From a virus, in the IMG/VR virus record IMGVR_UViG_3300036945_000500, positions 1 through 25,219 of that record: a stretch of 25,219 nucleotides of DNA. The stretch is one strand, 5' to 3'. A program made the translations under genes and the position numbers. Shown here in pieces: positions 21,211 to 25,219 of the stretch (position 1 is the stretch's first letter; each line of letters starts with the position of its first letter). Below the pieces are notes generated by a model that had not been told where the DNA came from, made no database searches, and saw only the letters and a program-made list of their open reading frames with translations.

Positions 21211-21725
21211 GCGCGTTTTTCCAATTCAGCTAATACAGCTGCTTTAGCTAGTGAGAGTTTTCCTAATTGCTTGATGATGTAAGCATTATCAGAAGCACGA
21301 AGACCAGCTAGTTCCTCTTGTTTTTGAGCTATGTTTGATAACAGTTGGATGAGTTGTTCTGGTGAGGCAGTCTCGATGGTAGTTGTGAATACGATTGTTT
21401 GTGTTGTGAAGATGTTGTTTGACATAGGTTCTTTCGTGGTTGGAATTTCAGCACAAGGGTTTTGATTAACAATACTAGGAGCTACAAAGTAACAGGCTGA
21501 TACATTATCATAAGTTACTAGCTCAAGGCTTTTAGCTTGGCAACAGACGCCGTACGGACTTCTTTCAAGTAAATCAGCAATGGCATGCACTGATAGATTA
21601 CCTGCTGTGATTTCTACACGCAATAGCTGTTTTTCGTAGTTACTCCATATCTTACCGTGGTTTTTAGGCAGTGCAAGTGATGCGTTGTTAACCTCTTTGA
21701 AAGTTGCGAATATGATTGGTTTCAT
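21207..21725 (-). CDS. Hypothetical protein with a Myb/HTH-like N-terminal segment
   Basis: 172 residues. The N-terminal part GKIWSNYEKQLLRVEITAGN followed by AIADLLERSPYGVCCQAKSL (47-66) has the look of a helix-turn-helix (W-x2-E...L, IA-x2-L-x-R-S-x2-G-V), as in phage proteins that contact DNA. The middle has a Thr-rich beta stretch (NNIFTTQTIVFTTTIETASP), and the C-terminus is helical (QLLSNIAQKQEELAGL...LAELEKRA). No family fixed. A transcription or DNA-binding role is a guess from the first 66 residues. Confidence 0.7.
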   Translation of the reverse strand: MKPIIFATFKEVNNASLALPKNHGKIWSNYEKQLLRVEITAGNLSVHAIADLLERSPYGVCCQAKSLELVTYDNVSACYFVAPSIVNQNPCAEIPTTKEPMSNNIFTTQTIVFTTTIETASPEQLIQLLSNIAQKQEELAGLRASDNAYIIKQLGKLSLAKAAVLAELEKRA

Positions 21726-22033
21726 GTGTGCATAACTTGTTTGATAGGTGTTTTACTGATAGCATTAGCGCATGCAGGGCAAGGTTTAGCTAACAAATAA
21801 GAACCAGACTTTCCTGTTCTGAAGATATGAATAGAATGTGCTTTGGTTAAATCTTTGCATCGGATGATAGCATCAATCTCAGCATGTAGGAATATCTTTT
21901 CAGGTAGACCTACTGCTGCAGCACACTCAGCTTGGTACGGATGAGACTTTGTATAGTTGTTTTTACCTATACTAAGCACTCTGCCCCGTTTGTCGTAGAT
22001 AACTGCGGTTAAATACTGCTTCTCCTTTTTCAT
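21722..22033 (-). CDS. Small cytidine/deoxycytidylate deaminase-like protein
   Basis: 103 residues with the zinc-deaminase signature: HAE (H50, E52) in FLHAEIDAII and PCPAC (C85, C88) in LLAKPCPACANAI, preceded by the core strand YLTAVIYDKRGRVLSIGKNN. It is shorter than the dCMP deaminase at 11337 and lacks the SYNGTPP substrate loop, so the substrate (free base, nucleoside or nucleotide) is unclear. It overlaps the upstream gene by 62 nt because the first core strand begins at residue 7, and is coupled to the next gene by ATGA. Confidence 0.82.
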   Translation of the reverse strand: MKKEKQYLTAVIYDKRGRVLSIGKNNYTKSHPYQAECAAAVGLPEKIFLHAEIDAIIRCKDLTKAHSIHIFRTGKSGSYLLAKPCPACANAISKTPIKQVMHT

Positions 22034-22379
22034 TGATTTTACCTACTATACGAGCTTTCTTACGGTTGAATACTACTTGGTTTTTGCCATATTTGACTTC
22101 TGATTTGGGTACTTCTAGAATAGCTAGTCTGTTACGAGTTTTTTTATGGTGGGTTAGATGGTCTTGATTCCACCATTTGAAGAACTGCTTTAGAGACCTA
22201 CAACCACACCAAAAAGGGCTACCGTTAATTAGATGCTTGCGTAGACCATCTTGCCAAGGTGTTGGTAAATTAATCCACTCGTTTGTCAGTTTAACGTAGG
22301 TGTTTGAATAACGATGACCACCTTGTAGGCGATCACCAATGACTTCACAACGGTACACTAACACAGTATCAGTCATCAT
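21972..22379 (-). CDS. Hypothetical basic protein, 135 residues
   Basis: Not recognised. Basic and rich in aromatic residues (SLKQFFKWWNQDHLTHHKKT near 62-81), with a C-terminal VVFNRKKARIVGKINEKGEA. The pattern VYRCEVIGDRLQGGH at 8-22 suggests a small alpha/beta domain; nucleic-acid binding is possible from the charge. The last 62 nt overlap the deaminase start in a different frame, unusually long for this genome. Confidence 0.65.
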   Translation of the reverse strand: MMTDTVLVYRCEVIGDRLQGGHRYSNTYVKLTNEWINLPTPWQDGLRKHLINGSPFWCGCRSLKQFFKWWNQDHLTHHKKTRNRLAILEVPKSEVKYGKNQVVFNRKKARIVGKINEKGEAVFNRSYLRQTGQSA

Positions 22380-22575
22380 TCCCTCCGAATGTTACACCTG
22401 AACCTTTCACATACTTAACCCAGATGAGTTTACCATCTAGAAAGCATTTTTGAACCCCTGTTACGGGGTCAAATACGATACATTCCTTATCTTTAACTGA
22501 TTTACGAACTCTAACGATGAGTTGTCGGTAGATTTCTGAAGCCTCTTCGGGATTCCGTGGTAGTAAGCTTGGCAT
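22369..22575 (-). CDS. Hypothetical protein, 68 residues
   Basis: The product starts MPSLLPRNPEEASEIYRQLI, then beta-rich VRKSVKDKECIVFDPVTGVQ and KCFLDGKLIWVKYVKGSG. Its start lies 65 nt inside the upstream membrane-protein gene, and its end overlaps the next gene by 11 nt. A GGA-containing stretch lies about 10 nt upstream of the ATG. No family recognised. Confidence 0.6.
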   Translation of the reverse strand: MPSLLPRNPEEASEIYRQLIVRVRKSVKDKECIVFDPVTGVQKCFLDGKLIWVKYVKGSGVTFGGNDD

Positions 22576-22708
22576 TTAGGTTCTTTCCTTTGTCTGTTTC
22601 TCTTGAATCAAGGATTTCTTTACGTTTCTTTTCAGAGCGTCTTGTATACCATACTTTGAATAGAGCCATAAACATGAGCCATACAAGGAGTATGATAAAC
22701 CAGATCAT
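22511..22708 (-). CDS. Small membrane protein, 65 residues
   Basis: The N-terminal transmembrane helix MIWFIILLVWLMFMALFKVW is followed by a strongly basic cytoplasmic tail (RRSEKKRKEILDSRETDK). The topology would be N-out/C-in by the positive-inside rule. The start forms an ATGA with the upstream stop. The tail overlaps the next gene and may be partly dictated by it. Confidence 0.65.
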   Translation of the reverse strand: MIWFIILLVWLMFMALFKVWYTRRSEKKRKEILDSRETDKGKNLNAKLTTTESRRGFRNLPTTHR

Positions 22709-22926
22709 AACACATGTTTGTTAAGTGCGTTAGAGATTGAACCCATTAGAGTTGATAGTTGTTGTTGCTCTTTAGGTTCTTTAGCATAGTGGCCATACAC
22801 AACACTTGGTACAGTTACATTACGTTTCATGAGTTTATGTATTAAGTTGATTTCTTCTTGAGTTTCAAAGGTTATTGTGAATTCTACTGGCTTGAATGCT
22901 GGTTCTGTTTTTGAGTTGAGTTTCAT
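22705..22926 (-). CDS. Hypothetical protein, 73 residues
   Basis: The product contains KPVEFTITFETQEEINLIHK and KEPKEQQQLSTLMGSISNAL: a beta strand followed by two helices. This 'ITFET-EE--LIH-L' start is a pattern seen in small phage proteins that lack known roles. It overlaps the upstream gene by 1 nt (TAATG) and the membrane protein by 4 nt. Confidence 0.7.
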   Translation of the reverse strand: MKLNSKTEPAFKPVEFTITFETQEEINLIHKLMKRNVTVPSVVYGHYAKEPKEQQQLSTLMGSISNALNKHVL

Positions 22927-23243
22927 TAGATAATCTCCGCTTTGACTGGTGTACCGTGTTCATTGAAGGTTACTTTGATATTGTCAGCACATGGCTGTTG
23001 ATCAGCAGTAGCCCATAAGTGACCGCTTCGAGGGCATACATGAACATGGATGTTAGCAGTACTGATTTGAAGTTTGAGAGTGAATTCATACATATTATTG
23101 CTCACTCGGTAGACGTCACTAGGGAATTCGTAAGGAGCTACTTTATCCCATACTTCACTTTCATTTCTACGAAACCATACGGTTTTACCACGGATAAAGT
23201 CACTAACGATGTATGGATGGAATCCACGATAGATGTGTTTCAT
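22926..23243 (-). CDS. Hypothetical protein, 105 residues, paralogue of the next gene
   Basis: It shares a layout with the protein at 23243-23566: a helical start, RGKTVWFRRNESEVWDKVAP, then a PSDVYRV beta segment, and a closing IKVTFNEHGTPVKAEII. The same order (GKT-x-R, SD-x-YR, K-x-TF, KAEVI/KAEII) is found in the neighbour, so the two probably arose by tandem duplication. The 'GK-x-V-x-(Y/F)R' block also occurs in widespread phage proteins of unknown function. Both junctions overlap by 1 nt. Confidence 0.7.
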   Translation of the reverse strand: MKHIYRGFHPYIVSDFIRGKTVWFRRNESEVWDKVAPYEFPSDVYRVSNNMYEFTLKLQISTANIHVHVCPRSGHLWATADQQPCADNIKVTFNEHGTPVKAEII

Positions 23244-23566
23244 TAGATTACCTCTGCTTTGGTTAGTTTATTATCTTCGAATGTTAGTTTGATACGTTTA
23301 GTATTCTCACACATTGATACATGCATGTATGGTCTAGAAGAACAGAAGCCATTTGTTTTGAGAGCGTCTTCAAAGTGAGCTGCTAGTACATATTTAACTT
23401 CATGGTTAGGTTGGATACGATACTCGAAGTCACTAGGGTAGAAAGAGATGTCACCACGGAAAGGGTTTTTGGGTATCCATTCATTATCTTTTACTTTTGG
23501 ATCTGTACTACGATACTCAATAGTTTTGCCTTCTGTATAGGCTTTGATTATTTCAATTAGATTCAT
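23243..23566 (-). CDS. Hypothetical protein, 107 residues, paralogue of the previous gene
   Basis: The product starts MNLIEIIKAYTEGKTIEYRS, then WIPKNPFRGDISFYPSDFEY and RIQPN, a central YVLAAHFEDALKTNG, and the ending KLTFEDNKLTKAEVI. This follows the 'GKTIEYRS...W...EYRI.P' pattern common in phage proteins that are named only as hypothetical. It overlaps the upstream gene by 4 nt (ATGA). Compared with the paralogue it carries an extra insertion before the FYPSDF block. Confidence 0.72.
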   Translation of the reverse strand: MNLIEIIKAYTEGKTIEYRSTDPKVKDNEWIPKNPFRGDISFYPSDFEYRIQPNHEVKYVLAAHFEDALKTNGFCSSRPYMHVSMCENTKRIKLTFEDNKLTKAEVI

Positions 23567-23910
23567 TCTTCATCCTTAGTAATGAGATAACGGGAGTTGT
23601 AAGAAGAGGTATCAACAAGAAAGAAGTCTTTAAAGCTATACTTTCTACTTGTCCACCCTGTATCTGCTCTGGTACTATAGTTCTGCAACCCTTCCCAGAT
23701 ACTATCTGTTATACGTCTGGTATCACCTCCACCAATAACATTACCACAGATAGCAACAATAACATCTACTTGTTCTTGTGTTAAAGTAACTTCATATACT
23801 TGTTCTTCTTTCATTACATACTTAGTCTTAGATTCATAAGTAGTAGTAACTACAGGGATGGTCTCTGTGATAGTATCATAGGATACTTTGGTGTATGGAT
23901 TAACGTTCAT
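23563..23910 (-). CDS. Hypothetical protein, 115 residues
   Basis: The N-terminus is Thr-rich beta (ITETIPVVTTTYESKTKYVM), then EVTLTQEQVDVIVAICGNVI and GGGDTRRITDSIWEGLQNYS. The 'LTQEQVDVIVAICGN-GGG' helix matches a common phage theme without known function. GAGG lies 8 nt before the ATG. It is the first gene after the promoter at 24036 and the repeat-rich AT segment. Confidence 0.7.
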   Translation of the reverse strand: MNVNPYTKVSYDTITETIPVVTTTYESKTKYVMKEEQVYEVTLTQEQVDVIVAICGNVIGGGDTRRITDSIWEGLQNYSTRADTGWTSRKYSFKDFFLVDTSSYNSRYLITKDEE

Positions 23911-23944
23911 TGATAAACCTCTTTGATTAACTTCATTGATGATG

Positions 23945-23996
23945 TTCTCTTAAGATATTCTCTTATGATAGTCTCTTAAGAATGTCTTATAGGAAT
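23945..23996. repeat. Three tandem 13-bp repeats (plus a degenerate fourth)
   Basis: Plus strand: TTCTCTTAAGATA (23945-23957), TTCTCTTATGATA (23958-23970), GTCTCTTAAGAAT (23971-23983), then a weaker GTCTTATAGGAAT (23984-23996). The repeats are head to tail with no spacers, in a gene-free AT-rich segment between the gene at 23910 and the promoter at 24036. They could be protein-binding iterons. Confidence 0.8.
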
Positions 23997-24017
23997 ATCA
24001 TTAATAATATCCCTATA
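23988..24017. repeat. Inverted repeat beside the 13-bp repeats
   Basis: TATAGGAATAT (23988-23998) and ATATCCCTATA (24007-24017) pair over 11 positions with one G-T, around an 8-nt AT-rich loop. It has no T-run on either side, so it is not a standard terminator. It lies between the promoter and the direct repeats. Confidence 0.75.
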
Positions 24018-24035
24018 ATAACCCAACGGAAGGGA

Positions 24036-24059
24036 AAATCCCTATTAGGTTCCGGCTAC
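24036..24059 (-). promoter_or_regulatory. Predicted phage promoter at the candidate origin
   Basis: The minus strand reads GTAGCCGGAACCTAATAGGG, identical in its core to the copy at 20190; likely start G at 24042. The transcript enters the inverted repeat and the tandem repeats before the gene starting at 23910. Confidence 0.72.
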
Positions 24060-24083
24060 GGAATGGATGTCAGACAAGGTAAC

Positions 24084-24428
24084 TTACTTTTTCTTACTCT
24101 CTTTCTCGATCATTTCATCTAACTTAGAGTTAACGATAGTAAGAAGCTTAGAACCAAATTCTTTAGCTTCTGGAGTTTCAACAACACGCTCAACAGCGTA
24201 AGCACCTACCATCAGATACATAGTTTTCTTAGCAGGTACAAAGATGATGAAAAGAGCACTGAGAGCGATAGCTACAGTAGTTCGTTTAAAGATATGCTGT
24301 GCTCGCATTGAGTCATCCATCACAGCACTCATACCTGAGATGAATGCTATAATACACGATACAACGAGAATGATACCAGCGATACACCCGATATTTTCGA
24401 GTACGTCAATGAAGTAGATTGTCCACAT
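24084..24428 (-). CDS. Conserved phage membrane protein, 114 residues
   Basis: The product begins MWTIYFIDVLENIGCIAGII and has two transmembrane helices (about 3-29 and 51-65, the latter IALSALFIIFVPAKKTMYLM), then a soluble tail with VVETPEAKEFGSKLLTIVNS and a Lys-rich end. The 'FVPAKKTMY' block after the second helix is familiar from phage membrane proteins of unknown role. The frame is open to 24575, but the extension has no membrane-protein character; the ATG at 24428 is favoured by this and by the MWTIY start. The alternative starts are 24551 and 24575. Confidence 0.72.
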   Translation of the reverse strand: MWTIYFIDVLENIGCIAGIILVVSCIIAFISGMSAVMDDSMRAQHIFKRTTVAIALSALFIIFVPAKKTMYLMVGAYAVERVVETPEAKEFGSKLLTIVNSKLDEMIEKESKKK

Positions 24429-24599
24429 GTGGATGCCCTTTAGATAGTTTTTGATGATGGTTCTATGGGTATAGTTTGGAAAGGTATATTGGTTTTGTAC
24501 CCTCAAGAATTCCCTCTCAGAACCCCGAAATCTCCCGAGAATCTCCGCCATGACACTCGTTCTGGTATACTCCACTCAGAATATACCCAAGGAATGTCA

Positions 24600-24622
24600 T
24601 AATGGTACCTACTAGGAGCTGT
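24600..24622. promoter_or_regulatory. Promoter-like element readable on both strands
   Basis: The plus strand reads GGTACCTACTAGGAG; the minus strand reads AGCTCCTAGTAGGTACC. Both resemble parts of the consensus (plus: GGTACCTA-TAGG; minus: CCTA-TAGG). The minus orientation would serve the membrane-protein gene downstream; the plus orientation has better upstream bases but no plus-strand gene follows in the window. Confidence 0.4.
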
Positions 24623-24623
24623 T

Positions 24624-24869
24624 TTACATAGTCCTATTCCTGCCCATCTCCTGTTCTGCTAGGTATTTGTCGTACGCGTATGCCTCTCGCTGGTATTTGG
24701 TGAGTTCTTCGATGAATTCTTGTAGGAGAATCATCAGATTAGGCGCTTCTTGGTGGTATTTTGTTATTTTGATGATCTCTTGGTACCCTCTTAGCAACAA
24801 AGCTAGGTTATTTACGTCCACTGAGGACATTTCTAGGTTGAATGTCCCTCGGTGCTTAGTTAACCGCAT
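24624..24869 (-). CDS. Hypothetical protein, 81 residues
   Basis: Not recognised. It is predicted to be a helical protein with an N-terminal TFNLEMSSVDVNNLALLLRG and a long helix LLQEFIEELTKYQREAYAYD. AGGAGA lies 7-8 nt before the ATG. The stop lies next to the two-way promoter-like site at 24600. Confidence 0.7.
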   Translation of the reverse strand: MRLTKHRGTFNLEMSSVDVNNLALLLRGYQEIIKITKYHQEAPNLMILLQEFIEELTKYQREAYAYDKYLAEQEMGRNRTM

Positions 24870-24973
24870 GATTTCTTCTCCTGTTTTGTGTTAAACCTAC
24901 GAAATTTGTAAGAAGAGCGTTGTTTCAGCTCTTCCTCCGTGTATTTCCTCTTAGATTCGGACGAGTTGGTCAT
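24860..24973 (-). CDS. Possible small basic protein, 37 residues
   Basis: An ORF starts inside the end of the gene at 24951-25199 and ends 10 nt inside the next gene. The product begins MTNSSESKRKYTEEELKQRS and continues YKFRRFNTKQEKKSCG; the composition is protein-like and basic. The gap-filling position and overlaps support it, but no clear ribosome-binding site is seen, and a perfect 7-bp hairpin (GAAGAGC / GCTCTTC) in the same stretch offers another explanation. Confidence 0.4.
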   Translation of the reverse strand: MTNSSESKRKYTEEELKQRSSYKFRRFNTKQEKKSCG

Positions 24974-25199
24974 ATGTAGCCGTGTATTCGACCATAGTTC
25001 CATCGAGATCTACGATAGTACACATCTGTTCGAGTGCTGCCTTGGTAGAAGCGTATGCGAAGGCGATAGGACGACCCTCAACGTCAGCAGACATGAGAGC
25101 GTTGCATGAGAATTCTTCGAGAGATTCGTAGAGAGCCTCCCATGAGTCCATTCCGAACTGTTCTGGTGTGAGGGGATTGAGCAAGAGGTATTTTGTCAT
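24951..25199 (-). CDS. Hypothetical protein, 82 residues
   Basis: The product begins MTKYLLLNPLTPEQFGMDSW and has EALYESLEEFSCNALMSADV and a closing VEYTATYDQLVRI. It is acidic, alpha/beta-like, not recognised. TAGGAGAAATACC upstream of the ATG is a good ribosome-binding site. It is the first gene of the window in the direction of transcription; its own promoter lies outside. Confidence 0.72.
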   Translation of the reverse strand: MTKYLLLNPLTPEQFGMDSWEALYESLEEFSCNALMSADVEGRPIAFAYASTKAALEQMCTIVDLDGTMVEYTATYDQLVRI

Positions 25200-25219
25200 G
25201 GTATTTCTCCTAGTTGACG

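Noticed and set aside
23907-23936. Nine-residue ORF (MKLIKEVYQ) overlapping the start of the gene at 23910 by ATGA
   Set aside because: It is too short to tell from chance; it could be a leader peptide, but no ribosome-binding site precedes it.
23945-23996. CRISPR-like array
   Set aside because: The 13-bp units are directly tandem with no spacers, so this is not a CRISPR array.

Overview
The window looks like the early and DNA-metabolism half of a lytic podovirus-type phage that encodes a T7-like single-subunit RNA polymerase (autographivirus-like). The evidence is a 733-residue RNA polymerase with all catalytic residues, a T7-type DNA polymerase, a fused primase-helicase, a 5'-3' exonuclease, an SSB with an acidic tail ending in Phe, a gp1.7/DUF3310-type protein, and almost wall-to-wall genes on one strand with 1-15 nt overlaps. 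No structural, lysis or integrase genes are visible. The host cannot be named from the sequence. The class II ribonucleotide reductase plus thioredoxin pair is often seen in aquatic phages.

Layout, read in the direction of transcription (minus strand, right to left). (1) 25199-20209: many small, mostly unrecognised early-type genes, a membrane protein and a small deaminase, with an AT-rich gene-free stretch at 23911-24083. (2) 20147-19705: one plus-strand gene (probable small terminase-like packaging protein) with its own promoter-like site and terminator, an inversion within the otherwise minus-strand order. (3) 19662-16058: SSB, a hairpin terminator, small genes, an Rnl5-like RNA ligase and a nucleoside deoxyribosyltransferase-like protein. 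(4) 16024-12380: endonuclease VII-like protein, a gp1.7-like protein, several micro-genes, two small zinc-binding proteins, a GIY-YIG protein and an ATP-dependent DNA ligase. (5) 12341-3207: MazG-like protein, dCMP deaminase, putative metalloprotease, DNA polymerase, exonuclease, SegE-like endonuclease, primase-helicase and RNA polymerase. (6) 3163-1032: class II ribonucleotide reductase and thioredoxin. (7) 1030-1: a structured gene-free segment, then six tRNA genes (Asn, Tyr, Pro, Trp, His, Ser) interrupted by an HNH endonuclease.

A recurring element, consensus TAGYCGGWRCCTAATAGG, sits at transcription-unit boundaries: minus strand near 1024, 3183, 12346, 16029, 20190 and 24036, plus strand near 19705, and a two-way variant at 24600. 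It resembles T7/SP6 promoters around the start site, and is most simply read as the promoter of the encoded RNA polymerase. This would link regulation: the polymerase gene lies downstream of its own promoters (feed-forward), and separate promoters serve the nucleotide-metabolism, recombination and tRNA modules. The nucleotide genes (class II RNR, thioredoxin, two deaminases, MazG-like, deoxyribosyltransferase, gp1.7-like) supply dNTPs to the T7-like replisome. The tRNA genes plus RNA ligase suggest adjustment and possibly repair of the tRNA pool.

The parts most worth a second look are the promoter family, the candidate origin at 23945-24059 (three 13-bp tandem repeats, a long hairpin and a promoter), the structured RNA at 859-1029, and the inverted plus-strand cassette. 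Nine coding genes of 29-55 residues, overlapping or nearly abutting their neighbours, were found by reading the gaps.
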